14,853 nucleotides of DNA from an uncultured Ligilactobacillus sp. (GCA_934215475.1 CAKPZY010000043.1:1-14853); one strand, 5' to 3'. Numbered from the stretch's first letter, positions 7,063 to 13,877 are shown. Translations and numbers: made by a program. The notes: generated from the sequence alone by a model not told the origin.

Positions 7063-7749
7063 TTATCTTTGCAGATCCAAAGTGATGTCATAATCGTGAA
7101 ATGCTCCAGTGTCTGCATCATCAGCAGTATCATAGCCAGCAGAAAATTTTAAGCGTACGGTAGTCAGATTAGCTGCTTTTGCCAAGTGTTGAATTGGGAA
7201 AGAGGTCCAGCCTTCTTTGGTAGTACCTTTAGCTATTTCACCACCCCACGATTCATTACCAGTGGCCTCTTGCTGTTCACCATTATTAAAAATAGCTTTT
7301 GCTTGGCTTGGATAGATGTTAACATCACGTACCGGGGTCACTGACATATGGACCCGCATGAATCCATTAACTTGAAACTTACCGTCATTAGCCGGTTCAT
7401 ATTCTTTCGCCTTTACATGATCAACTTCAACCTTGTCGATTAAAAGCTTTGTTTTCGCCCAGTTGCGCTCCAAAAAGTTAACTTGATGCTCCAGCTGATC
7501 CAGCAACCGATAATTGTCATAATTTATCGTCAATACTTGATCCTGACGGCTTTTTTTCTCATTTTGAGCTCCGTTTTTCGGATCCTCTCCTTTTTCTTTA
7601 GCTGTAGCCTTACGCACGCTGAACAGATTAACTCTCGTGTTAATCTGTTCAGCAATTGAATTTGGACCGGCTCCTTTAACAAAAGCACATCCCGCCATGG
7701 AACCCAAACTTACAATCATTGTTATTGATAAAATGGCTAATTTTTTCAT
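7063..7749 (-). CDS. Lipoprotein of unknown function
   Basis: A 228-residue predicted lipoprotein. Residues 1-20 are a signal peptide and MAGC (18-21) is the lipobox, so C21 should be lipidated and the protein held on the outer face of the membrane. Residues about 48-70 are charged and probably disordered (KEKGEDPKNGAQNEKKSRQ). Residues about 75-228 look like an all-beta fold; pieces such as FQVNGFMRVHMSVTPVRDVNIYPSQAKAIFNNGEQ and the GGEIAKGT ... FPIQHLAKAANLTTVRLKF segment recall immunoglobulin-like lipoprotein domains of the DUF4352/DUF5067 kind. That similarity is only an impression. GAGGAAA precedes the ATG by 6 bases. A perfect 15-bp inverted repeat lies inside the coding sequence at residues 33-44. 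No partner gene is evident. Confidence 0.75.
   Translation of the reverse strand: MKKLAILSITMIVSLGSMAGCAFVKGAGPNSIAEQINTRVNLFSVRKATAKEKGEDPKNGAQNEKKSRQDQVLTINYDNYRLLDQLEHQVNFLERNWAKTKLLIDKVEVDHVKAKEYEPANDGKFQVNGFMRVHMSVTPVRDVNIYPSQAKAIFNNGEQQEATGNESWGGEIAKGTTKEGWTSFPIQHLAKAANLTTVRLKFSAGYDTADDADTGAFHDYDITLDLQR
7618..7653 (-). repeat. Perfect 15-bp inverted repeat within the lipoprotein gene
   Basis: Arms 7618-7632 (GCTGAACAGATTAAC) and 7639-7653 are perfect reverse complements around a 6-base loop. The mRNA would form a stable hairpin about 95-130 nt after the start codon. The same bases encode AEQIN-TR-VNLFS. No T-tract follows, so it is not a classical terminator. Confidence 0.9.
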
Positions 7750-7794
7750 TCTATTTCCTCAGCTGCCTGTATTTTTGGAATTCACAGGTTCTTT

Positions 7795-7823
7795 TAAATA
7801 TAGATACGCAATAGGTCTCAAAA
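7795..7823 (-). promoter_or_regulatory. Weak candidate promoter of the lipoprotein gene
   Basis: On the minus strand TTTTGA (7818-7823) and TATTTA (7795-7800) are 17 bases apart, about 45 bases before the ATG. The hexamers are imperfect. Confidence 0.3.
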
Positions 7824-7850
7824 GCTGCTTTTTATGTAGAAATTTGGACA

Positions 7851-7881
7851 AATAAAATGACAGGCTGCTAATACTCCTGCC
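7851..7881 (-). terminator. Possible terminator of the PTS EIIC gene
   Basis: On the minus strand GGCAGG (7876-7881) pairs with CCTGTC (7859-7864), 6 bp with one wobble, and is followed by ATTTTATT. It lies about 77 bases past the EIIC stop codon. The stem is short and the U-tract broken, so termination may be partial. Confidence 0.35.
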
Positions 7882-7957
7882 ATTTATAACTTCATTAGCG
7901 ATTGAGGCGACGTGCCATTCTTGGAACGGTATGCCGAATACTAACAACATTTCCTGC

Positions 7958-9313
7958 TTATTTTTTATTTTTTTCAGCTTGTTCTAATTTTCCAGTTTCT
8001 TGCAACAGGAACTCCTTGTTCAGAGACAGCAAAAACGGGAAATAAATTAAGATATCGATCACGATGTTGATTGCTTGTAAAAACGAAGCCGCCAGACTAT
8101 TCGTCGCTAAAAATCCCGAAATGATCGGCGGCATTGTCCACGGAACTACCGCACCCGTACAGAGCGGTACCAATGCAAATTTCATCGCATAATATGTGAC
8201 TACCGCGTTGACCATCGGCACGAGCACGAAAGGTATCAGCATGTTCATATTTAATACAATTGGCAATCCAAACATTGTTGGTTCATTAATGTTGAAGAGG
8301 CCCGGTGTCAATGTCAGAGGTGTCAGCAGCTCGACTTGGTTACTGGAACGACGCATTAAGATCAAGATCCCCATCGCAAGTACTAATCCAAGCGTCGCAC
8401 CGCCTCCGCCCATAAAGACGAAATTGTCAATAAAAGGCTGAGTAATGATATGGCCATGATGAGCCAGGTCAAGATTTCCGGCTGCAGCCAACTGTTTATT
8501 AGCTCCAGTGTTCATTAACCAAATCGGAGAAATAATATTGTTGACAACATTGGCACCATGGATACCAACGAACCAAAATAAACTGTTTAACCCTACCGCA
8601 ATGATCGTACCCAATAATGTATCGCCTAGCAGGCCCAGCGGTTTAGATAATAAGTGCAATATAATGTCATGCACGTTGCCCCAGCCGGTCCAAGTAAAAA
8701 TCAGGTACACAGCACCAAAAATAGCTATGATCACCGCACCGGGTATTAATGCACTAAAACTGGCCGATACTGCGGGCGGAACTGTTGCCGGCATTTTGAT
8801 CTGAATATTATGGTTAATAAACCACTGAAAGAGTCCGCCGGTAATTAATCCAATAATGATTGCAATAAAGAGCCCTTTGCTGCCTAGGTAACCATAAGGC
8901 ATGCCTTCTAACGGGACCTTGTCTCCACTCATAATGCTTGGCGTAACAATAAAATAAGCTGCGATCGCGATCACACCTGCCGATTTTCCATCGGTTTTAA
9001 ACTGTTCAGCATAACTGGCGGCGATCCCGTAACAGCCGATCAAACCCATAATGCCAAAAGAACCGTTGGTAATTTTAGCAAAAACAGCTGCCAGTGGCAC
9101 CCCTTGAAAACTCGTCTGAGTTAGCCAATCCGTCCAAGCTTTGATTGGAAAACTGCCGGCGATCATAAAAGCTGAGCCCACAATGATCAACGGCATTGCG
9201 ATCGCGATCCCGTCACGGATCGCTATCAATGGTTTGAATTTGCTGAGTTTAATGGCAATCGGCATCAAGTGCCTTTCGATAAAGTTAGAACTTGAATTAT
9301 TGTTTGTAGCCAT
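7958..9313 (-). CDS. PTS system EIIC component, cellobiose/lactose (CelB) family
   Basis: A 451-residue membrane permease that moves a beta-linked disaccharide or related sugar across the membrane while EIIB phosphorylates it. About ten hydrophobic segments are visible. The family signatures are GIHGANVVNN (250-259, with H252) and FNINEPTMFGLPIVLN (340-355, with E344); the equivalent His and Glu bind sugar in the chitobiose EIIC structure. The length is usual for CelB-type EIIC. AGAGGAAG lies just upstream of the ATG. No EIIA, EIIB, phospho-beta-glucosidase or antiterminator gene is adjacent, so it must borrow partners encoded elsewhere. The substrate is therefore open: cellobiose, chitobiose and other diglycosides are all possible. 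Confidence 0.92.
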   Translation of the reverse strand: MATNNNSSSNFIERHLMPIAIKLSKFKPLIAIRDGIAIAMPLIIVGSAFMIAGSFPIKAWTDWLTQTSFQGVPLAAVFAKITNGSFGIMGLIGCYGIAASYAEQFKTDGKSAGVIAIAAYFIVTPSIMSGDKVPLEGMPYGYLGSKGLFIAIIIGLITGGLFQWFINHNIQIKMPATVPPAVSASFSALIPGAVIIAIFGAVYLIFTWTGWGNVHDIILHLLSKPLGLLGDTLLGTIIAVGLNSLFWFVGIHGANVVNNIISPIWLMNTGANKQLAAAGNLDLAHHGHIITQPFIDNFVFMGGGGATLGLVLAMGILILMRRSSNQVELLTPLTLTPGLFNINEPTMFGLPIVLNMNMLIPFVLVPMVNAVVTYYAMKFALVPLCTGAVVPWTMPPIISGFLATNSLAASFLQAINIVIDILIYFPFLLSLNKEFLLQETGKLEQAEKNKK

Positions 9314-9343
9314 GGCGCTTCCTCTTTTCTTTCACAACAACTG

Positions 9344-9358
9344 AACGTAATATACGTT
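9344..9358. promoter_or_regulatory. Palindromic operator candidate upstream of EIIC
   Basis: AACGTA-ATA-TACGTT is a perfect 6-bp inverted repeat with a 3-base centre, about 30 bases upstream of the EIIC start. On the minus strand it contains TATATT, which could be a -10 box, so a bound protein would block transcription. It does not fit the cre consensus. No convincing -35 box is present at the right distance. Confidence 0.45.
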
Positions 9359-9404
9359 TCTCACCAACTAGCAACGGCAAAAAATATGTCAGCACGAATC
9401 ACTC

Positions 9405-9479
9405 TTTAAAATTGGTCTAGATTTTAAAAAGTATCTGTTTTATGTAGGCATATCGAACCACCAAAATTTTTGCAAAAAT
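9405..9479. repeat. Two further dyads in the EIIC upstream region
   Basis: TTTAAAAT (9405-9412) with ATTTTAAA (9421-9428) forms an 8-bp inverted repeat with an 8-base loop. The sequence ATTTTTGCAAAAAT (9466-9479) is a perfect 14-bp palindrome. They could be operators or simply the product of AT-rich sequence. Apart from these and the AACGTA palindrome, 9314-9573 holds nothing I can name. Confidence 0.35.
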
Positions 9480-9573
9480 AAATACCCTACTAGCATAGGA
9501 TATTCACATTATATTATTTGTTTCATATTTTAGCAATTGTATAATTAAATAAATTAAAAATGCCACAAATCAT

Positions 9574-9993
9574 TTACTGGTCTACCTTATTTTCTGGATA
9601 TCTAACATTCCGGATCATTTCCTGCAAAAGCATGACCGGCTTTTCCTTTATAGTAGTTTGCACCGCGATCTCATTGTCTTTGTAACCTGCAACAGTCCCT
9701 TTGATCTCCTGGGGGATCTGCTCATCATCAACTTCTTGCAGCTGGATGATCACAGATCGCTTATTTTGCCATGCGTGCAGCAGCTTAGCTGAAATTTCTG
9801 TCTCATTTTGTTGCGGCAAGCGAACTGGGGCCTTAGTACCAGCCTCTTTATTCAGCGCACTTGTATGATCAGATAAAAAGAAGCCTTGCCATTTCAACAT
9901 TCCACGATCCCGGTATTCATAATCAAAAAAATGCTGCAATTCCTTTTCATTGAAAGCAGCCGGATCATATTTTAAAGGTTTCTTATATACCAT
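9574..9993 (-). CDS. YolD-like family protein under SOS control
   Basis: A 139-residue protein. The RDRGMLKWQGFFLSDHTSAL segment (residues 28-47) is the hallmark of the YolD-like family (compare RGMMKW...LPEH in Bacillus members), followed by a beta-rich part (VIIQLQEVDD, EIKGTVAGYKDNEIAVQ). YolD proteins are often encoded next to Y-family DNA polymerases (UmuC/UvrX-like) and are thought to act with them, like UmuD; the biochemical role is not settled. The start at 9993 is preferred because AGGTGAGGAGG directly precedes the ATG and the SOS promoter would start transcription near 10006. An upstream in-frame extension to 10101 would lie outside the transcript. No polymerase gene is nearby. Confidence 0.82.
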   Translation of the reverse strand: MVYKKPLKYDPAAFNEKELQHFFDYEYRDRGMLKWQGFFLSDHTSALNKEAGTKAPVRLPQQNETEISAKLLHAWQNKRSVIIQLQEVDDEQIPQEIKGTVAGYKDNEIAVQTTIKEKPVMLLQEMIRNVRYPENKVDQ

Positions 9994-10011
9994 CCTCCTC
10001 ACCTCATTAAT

Positions 10012-10040
10012 ATTATACGAACAAATGTTCCGGTTGTAAA
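10012..10040 (-). promoter_or_regulatory. SOS promoter of the yolD-like gene
   Basis: On the minus strand TTTACA (10035-10040), a 17-base spacer and a perfect TATAAT (10012-10017) form a strong promoter. The LexA box at 10018-10031 lies inside the spacer and touches the -10 box, so repressor binding would exclude RNA polymerase. Confidence 0.8.
10018..10031. promoter_or_regulatory. LexA (SOS) box 1
   Basis: CGAACAAATGTTCC matches the Bacillus-type consensus CGAACRNRYGTTYG at all but the last base. It sits between the -35 and -10 boxes of the yolD-like promoter. Confidence 0.82.
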
Positions 10041-10047
10041 TAATTTT

Positions 10048-10061
10048 CGTACATACGTTTG
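10048..10061. promoter_or_regulatory. LexA (SOS) box 2
   Basis: CGTACATACGTTTG matches the consensus CGAACRNRYGTTYG with one mismatch (third base). It starts exactly 30 bp from box 1, about three helical turns, which would put two LexA dimers on the same DNA face just upstream of the -35 box. Confidence 0.65.
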
Positions 10062-10147
10062 GAATAATGTATCCACTAATAAAGTTGAGTTTCCCCAGCA
10101 TCTATGTCTGCACGAGCCAATAATCAAAAGAATTGTAAAAAACACAT

Positions 10148-10178
10148 AAAAAAACCGCTAGAATGATTTTTCTAGCGG
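10148..10178 (-). terminator. Terminator of the aldose epimerase gene
   Basis: On the minus strand CCGCTAGAA (10170-10178) pairs with TTCTAGCGG (10155-10163) over 9 bp and is followed by seven T (10148-10154). It lies 26 bases after the stop codon. Confidence 0.92.
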
Positions 10179-10204
10179 CATGAATTTTAGTATGAAGACT
10201 ACTT

Positions 10205-11359
10205 TTAATAGTCAACTTGGTAGGTAAATGATTTGGTAACAGTCTTACCTGCTTTAAGCGAAACATCACCAAAGCTTGGATGGTTGACGGCATCCGGCAA
10301 CATCTGCGGTTCAAGGGCGATGGCTACGTGCTTGCGTCCCCTGTTTGCAGCAAAATGCGTCTTTTTAGTGATCGTATTGCTGCTGTAAACAACTAAGCCG
10401 TTCCGGTCCGAAAGCAGTGTGACAGATCTGTTAGTCTTAGGATCTGATAATTTAGCGATTTGACCGTTTTTATCCGGCGTTACTTTAAACATAGTATCAA
10501 AGCCCTGCTCCTTGGTATCTTTTAAGGCATCCAGGTGTTCTTTGAGCGGCTGTGCTTTCGAGAAGTCATAAGCCTTGCTGCCGCCATTATCGAGCAATTT
10601 ACCAGTAGGGATCTTTTCTTTGTTAAGAGCCAAGCGCTGGGAAGAATTCATTGTCAACTCTTGCTTTCTGATGGTCTTTTCCTGACCTAAGTTAAAGTAA
10701 GCGTGAACTGTCGGATCAAAAACGGTGTCCTTGTTACTCTTGGCACTAACAAAAACTTGGACCTTGTTGTCGTTTGTCAGAACGTATCTGGTAGTAGCTT
10801 TGACCGTGCCAGGGAAACCAGTATATTTAGAGGTAAAGTTGTGCTTTAAAATGATAGCTGGGTTGCCCTTGTAAGTCCCGGTCTTTCCGTGCCACCGCAC
10901 TGAGTTATAACCGTTAGGCCCACCATGCAATGTATTTCCTTTTTCATTAGTCGGTACCGAAACTGTCTTGCCATCTAGTGGAAACTTCCCGTTGGCGATT
11001 CGATTCCCGACTGGACCGATCAACTGTCCCACGTAAAGTGATTTATTATTTTTGTTGTAATACTGCTTAGTACGCTTAAACGACATAATAATATTACGTT
11101 TGTTCTTAGCGCCCTTAGGAACATAAATACCATGTAATGTGGCGCCTTGATTCAAGGCAGAAACTTTCAGGCCATTTTTGTTTCTAATAGTATATTCATA
11201 AACTTGATGACCCTTGTACTTGTCAAACTTCTGGACCTTAGTTGATTTTGCCTTGGCGGCTGAAACATTATTGCCAGGAGCTAACTGCCCGATCCCAACG
11301 ACTCCAGCTCCGATTGCTAGTGCCGCCACAACAGATTTAGCCAGTAAACTATGCTTCAT
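10205..11359 (-). CDS. Secreted aldose 1-epimerase (galactose mutarotase)
   Basis: A 384-residue GalM-family enzyme that interconverts alpha and beta anomers of galactose, glucose or related aldoses. Conserved features are GPVGNRIANG (115-124), LHGGPNG (144-150, H145), TVHAYFNL (217-224, H219 as the catalytic acid), GFDTMF (D288) and ALEPQ (E350 as the catalytic base). Unlike the usual cytoplasmic enzyme of about 340 residues, it starts with a signal peptide (KHSLLAKSVVAALAIGAGVVGIGQLA, cleavage probably after the alanines near 34-37), so it should act outside the cell. No LPXTG or lipobox is present. The ATG at 11359 is preferred (GGAAGG 11 bases upstream); a GTG at 11368 would be only 2 bases from the site. 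It has its own promoter, cre-like site and terminator. Confidence 0.9.
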   Translation of the reverse strand: MKHSLLAKSVVAALAIGAGVVGIGQLAPGNNVSAAKAKSTKVQKFDKYKGHQVYEYTIRNKNGLKVSALNQGATLHGIYVPKGAKNKRNIIMSFKRTKQYYNKNNKSLYVGQLIGPVGNRIANGKFPLDGKTVSVPTNEKGNTLHGGPNGYNSVRWHGKTGTYKGNPAIILKHNFTSKYTGFPGTVKATTRYVLTNDNKVQVFVSAKSNKDTVFDPTVHAYFNLGQEKTIRKQELTMNSSQRLALNKEKIPTGKLLDNGGSKAYDFSKAQPLKEHLDALKDTKEQGFDTMFKVTPDKNGQIAKLSDPKTNRSVTLLSDRNGLVVYSSNTITKKTHFAANRGRKHVAIALEPQMLPDAVNHPSFGDVSLKAGKTVTKSFTYQVDY

Positions 11360-11397
11360 TATAAGCACGACCTTCCAATTTTTTATCCTACTATTTC

Positions 11398-11426
11398 AAC
11401 ATAACATTGTAGGTAATCGGTTTCAA
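11398..11426 (-). promoter_or_regulatory. Promoter of the aldose epimerase gene
   Basis: On the minus strand TTGAAA (11421-11426), a 17-base spacer and TATGTT (11398-11403) form a good sigma-A promoter about 38 bases upstream of the ATG. Confidence 0.65.
11412..11426 (-). promoter_or_regulatory. Candidate CcpA cre site over the -35 box
   Basis: The minus-strand sequence TTGAAACCGATTACC fits the cre consensus WTGNAANCGNWNNCW at every position except the last. It covers the -35 hexamer, a position where CcpA represses. Glucose repression of a secreted mutarotase is plausible but inferred. Confidence 0.5.
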
Positions 11427-11591
11427 GTCCTACCCACAACAAAATGATTGTCCAAAATATATAAAGCATTTAATCTACATATTTATCAGCATATTTATTT
11501 TTTGGGGCATACAAATATGCACCAATCATTAGGACCAATTGTTTTTGTGAAAACTTCATAACTTTCTCAACTGTGTTTGGATCATTAAAAC

Positions 11592-11632
11592 AAAAAAGCA
11601 TGAAACCTCCCACAATTTGAAAGATTTCATGC
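11592..11632 (-). terminator. Terminator of deoC
   Basis: On the minus strand GCATGAAA (11625-11632) pairs with TTTCATGC (11598-11605). The stem continues inward for six more pairs including G-U wobbles, about 14 bp in all, and is followed by TTTTTTG (11591-11597). It lies 68 bases after the deoC stop. The wobbles would be A-C mismatches on the other strand, so it acts on the minus strand. Confidence 0.82.
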
Positions 11633-11699
11633 ATTGAGCTATTTACAAAATAAACCAAGGTGATCCCAAACTTATTGGCAAGCACCGACAAAGCTAACA

Positions 11700-12509
11700 T
11701 CATTCATACATATCTGACCACAAATGATACTCGTCAGTGGTCTCATGGTCATCAGGGGTCCCTGCATCAACTTTTTGCGGTTCTTCATTTTCTTGACCCG
11801 TACGTAACTCAATAGACTCAACACGATCTTGTTCAAAACGTTGTTTAAGAGCATTAATGATCTTGACGCCAGAACTAGTACCGATCCGATCAGCTCCGGC
11901 ATCGATCATGGCCAAAAAATCGTCGGTATTGCGGATGCCGCCCGCAGCCTTAACTTTTACTTCTGAGCCAACTGTTTCTTTCATGAGTTTAACGTCTTCA
12001 ACAATCGCACCGCCAGAACCGAAACCAGTCGAAGTTTTAATAAAGTCTGGTTTAACTTCCTTAGCAATTAAGGCGAGCTTTCTGGTCTCCTCTGTAGTCA
12101 GATAACAATTTTCGAAGATCACCTTGCATAAAATGTTCTGATCATGACACATTTTAACGATCGTCTGCATCTCATTTTGCACATAGTCGAAGTCTCCGTT
12201 TTTCACCGCAGTTAAATTGACCACATAATCGATTTCATCAGCACCCTTTGTGATCGCATCATGCACTTCAAAAGACTTGGAACGCAGTGTCGTTTGTCCT
12301 AAGGGAAAGCTGATGGCTGCACCTGTGTGGACCGCGCTATCCTTGAGCAGTTTAGCACAGGTCGCTGTCTGGGCTTGATTTATAGCCACCATTTTAAAAT
12401 TATATTGTTTAGCTTCATTACATAGCTTGACCATGTCTTCAAATGACGCATCTGCATGTAAATTAGTGTGGTCGATCATTTGACTAAAATCTGCCAGTGT
12501 ATATTTCAT
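11700..12509 (-). CDS. deoC: Deoxyribose-phosphate aldolase with acidic C-terminal extension
   Basis: A 269-residue class I aldolase that cleaves 2-deoxyribose 5-phosphate to glyceraldehyde 3-phosphate and acetaldehyde in deoxynucleoside catabolism. The TIM-barrel catalytic residues are present: D94 ([10 protein letters not shown]), the Schiff-base lysine K158 ([10 protein letters not shown]) and K187 ([10 protein letters not shown]); IDHTNL near the start is also typical. The phosphate-binding end ([12 protein letters not shown]) closes the usual domain at about residue 220. Residues 221-269 are an extra, mostly acidic tail ([21 protein letters not shown]) absent from typical DeoC of about 215-225 residues. 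GGAGG lies 9 bases upstream of the ATG. The gene stands alone, without deoB, deoD or a deoR-type regulator. The aldehyde reductase at 5728 could reduce its acetaldehyde product, but that link is speculative. Confidence 0.93.
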   Translation of the reverse strand: MKYTLADFSQMIDHTNLHADASFEDMVKLCNEAKQYNFKMVAINQAQTATCAKLLKDSAVHTGAAISFPLGQTTLRSKSFEVHDAITKGADEIDYVVNLTAVKNGDFDYVQNEMQTIVKMCHDQNILCKVIFENCYLTTEETRKLALIAKEVKPDFIKTSTGFGSGGAIVEDVKLMKETVGSEVKVKAAGGIRNTDDFLAMIDAGADRIGTSSGVKIINALKQRFEQDRVESIELRTGQENEEPQKVDAGTPDDHETTDEYHLWSDMYE

Positions 12510-12591
12510 AGGATATTGCCTCCACTTTTCGATATAAATTCTTTCTCTTATGATAACGCATTAATGATAAAAAGGCAGACATTTCTTAATT

Positions 12592-12622
12592 AAAAAAAGT
12601 TCCCAGATTTTTCCCTGGGAAC
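12592..12622 (-). terminator. Terminator of the glycosyltransferase gene
   Basis: On the minus strand GTTCCCAG (12615-12622) pairs with CTGGGAAC (12599-12606) over 8 bp and is followed by seven T (12592-12598). It lies 14 bases past the stop codon and insulates deoC. Between it and deoC I see only weak promoter hexamers (TATCAT near 12549-12554 without a good -35). Confidence 0.92.
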
Positions 12623-12636
12623 GTCCACTGAGGAAT

Positions 12637-13500
12637 TTATTGAGCTTCGTTTTCCAAATTCTCATTATATTCACGCAAGCGCTGGGTCGCAATAAATTTA
12701 TAGCGATAATAAGAGTCACGCCATGGATGCAGCCATTTTCCGCTGCGCACCCAAGGCTTGCTCCAGCCCGTATAATGGATGATCAGCGGGTCACGCCGAC
12801 CCTCGATCTCCAATTTTTCAGCTTCAGGATCGGGATTAACAAAGTCATGACGGGCAAGTTTAGATTGAACATTATAACGGGGGTGAAGTACTACCCAGTT
12901 ATCAACTAAAACCGCATTCAAAGCATCCTGATCTTGATAGGTTAAAATGTCAGAGTTCTCCAAGATAAATTTGTGCACTTTGTCGGTAATGTTCTGTTCT
13001 CGCCATTTCTTAGTATCAAATAACAATAGGCCGCCATTAAAATAAATATTCTTTTTGTGAGGAATTCCCATTTCGCTCAAACGATTGACGTAGCCTTGAT
13101 CTTCCACGGCGCCGATCACGTTGCCATGGAGGTCCTCGTTCCAAAGTTCTGATATGCTGCCGGTACAGATCATGTCACTATCAAGGTACATTATCCGGTC
13201 ACAGTCCACCACTTCAGGTAATTCTAGGCGGTAATAAGTATTTTCTTTGACAGCGGAATCCGGTGAGTCGGTATTAGCTTCTTTGTAATATGAAGAGTTG
13301 ATTTCTAAAAAGGTCATTTCCTTCACATTTCCATAAATATGTTCTAATTGCCGCAGGTATTTGTGATCTGCTTTGCTAAGTTTATCATCGATGATAAAAA
13401 AATGAAAATCCTCATCTAAGTTGTGTTCCAAGATCGAAACATAAAATGTCATTAAATTATCAGCAAAGTCACTGTCAGTTGTCGATGCAATATTGATCAT
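12637..13500 (-). CDS. Glycosyltransferase family 8 protein
   Basis: A 287-residue GT-A fold retaining glycosyltransferase. Family 8 signatures appear in order: an N-terminal nucleotide-binding strand (INIASTTDSDFADNL), the metal-binding DxD in MYLDSDMIC (D107, D109), YFNGGLLLFD (153-162), YQDQDALNAV (188-197) and the late HYTGWSKPW (242-250) that closes over the sugar nucleotide. There is no signal peptide or membrane helix, so it acts in the cytoplasm or at the inner membrane face, probably adding glucose or galactose to a surface polymer, teichoic acid or lipid. The acceptor cannot be read from sequence. AAGGAGGAAGGAAA precedes the ATG. The gene is alone, not in a polysaccharide cluster, with its own promoter and terminator. 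Confidence 0.9.
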   Translation of the reverse strand: MINIASTTDSDFADNLMTFYVSILEHNLDEDFHFFIIDDKLSKADHKYLRQLEHIYGNVKEMTFLEINSSYYKEANTDSPDSAVKENTYYRLELPEVVDCDRIMYLDSDMICTGSISELWNEDLHGNVIGAVEDQGYVNRLSEMGIPHKKNIYFNGGLLLFDTKKWREQNITDKVHKFILENSDILTYQDQDALNAVLVDNWVVLHPRYNVQSKLARHDFVNPDPEAEKLEIEGRRDPLIIHYTGWSKPWVRSGKWLHPWRDSYYRYKFIATQRLREYNENLENEAQ

Positions 13501-13582
13501 CTTATCAGTTTCCTTCCTCCTTGAAGTGAAAATCGTTATCTATCCATTTAAACTTAACCTTAGATAATAATCTACAAAAAAC

Positions 13583-13611
13583 ATGATACCACAGTTTTTC
13601 AGCAAATCGAA
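13583..13611 (-). promoter_or_regulatory. Candidate promoter of the glycosyltransferase gene
   Basis: On the minus strand TTCGAT (13606-13611) and TATCAT (13583-13588) are 17 bases apart, about 80 bases upstream of the ATG. The -10 box is good and the -35 weak. Confidence 0.4.
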
Positions 13612-13621
13612 TTGAAAACAC

Positions 13622-13654
13622 TTGAGTCTTGCGGCAAAAAGGTGTAAAACTCAA
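13622..13654 (+). promoter_or_regulatory. Candidate promoter and flanking inverted repeat of the RHH gene
   Basis: TTGAGT (13622-13627) and TAAAAC (13645-13650) lie 17 bases apart. The same interval is bounded by a 6-bp inverted repeat, TTGAGT (13622-13627) and ACTCAA (13649-13654), so a dimeric protein bound there would cover both promoter boxes. Self-repression by the small DNA-binding protein downstream is an attractive inference. Confidence 0.35.
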
Positions 13655-13705
13655 ACTAGAAATCATAATAAAATGGTTGAAATTTTGTTAAGGAGGACTT
13701 CCGGT

Positions 13706-13867
13706 ATGTCTGAAGAAAAAGAACGTGAACAATCGATCCGCGTCAATGCGTCCCAAGAAACACGCAAGTTATTATTGACACTCTCACGTCGTTTAGATCT
13801 TTCACAAGCAGAGGTCATTGAAGAAGCTTTGGAATTATTGAATAAAAATAAACCAGCAGCTAAATAA
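13706..13867 (+). CDS. Small ribbon-helix-helix DNA-binding protein
   Basis: A 53-residue protein. SIRVNAS (10-16) would be the DNA-contacting beta strand, and QETRKLLLTLSRRL (17-30) and SQAEVIEEALELLNK (33-47) the two helices of an RHH (Arc/CopG-like) fold. The ATG at 13706 is chosen because AAGGAGG lies 9 bases upstream; an in-frame start at 13622 would lie at or before the promoter and adds basic residues unlike the family. No toxin gene follows: a strong terminator comes 11 bases after the stop. It therefore looks like an orphan regulator, or an antitoxin remnant, rather than half of an operon. The neighbour to the right is a decayed restriction-type gene on the other strand. Confidence 0.75.
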   Translation: MSEEKEREQSIRVNASQETRKLLLTLSRRLDLSQAEVIEEALELLNKNKPAAK

Positions 13868-13877
13868 ATCATAAAAG

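Noticed and set aside
7618..7653. Inverted repeat in the lipoprotein gene as an intrinsic terminator
   Set aside because: No T-tract on either side and the reading frame continues intact for another 184 codons.
7759..7950. 63-codon frame on the minus strand between EIIC and the lipoprotein
   Set aside because: No ribosome binding site, no recognisable features, and it overlaps a terminator-like hairpin and a candidate promoter.
10102..10314. 70-codon frame on the minus strand
   Set aside because: It is the shifted frame of the 3' end of the aldose epimerase and runs through its terminator.
11470..11703. 77-codon frame on the minus strand overlapping the deoC stop
   Set aside because: The strong deoC terminator (11592-11632) lies inside it, and there is no clear ribosome binding site or family resemblance.
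12540..12560. Possible cre site upstream of deoC
   Set aside because: At least two mismatches to the consensus on either strand; too weak to annotate.
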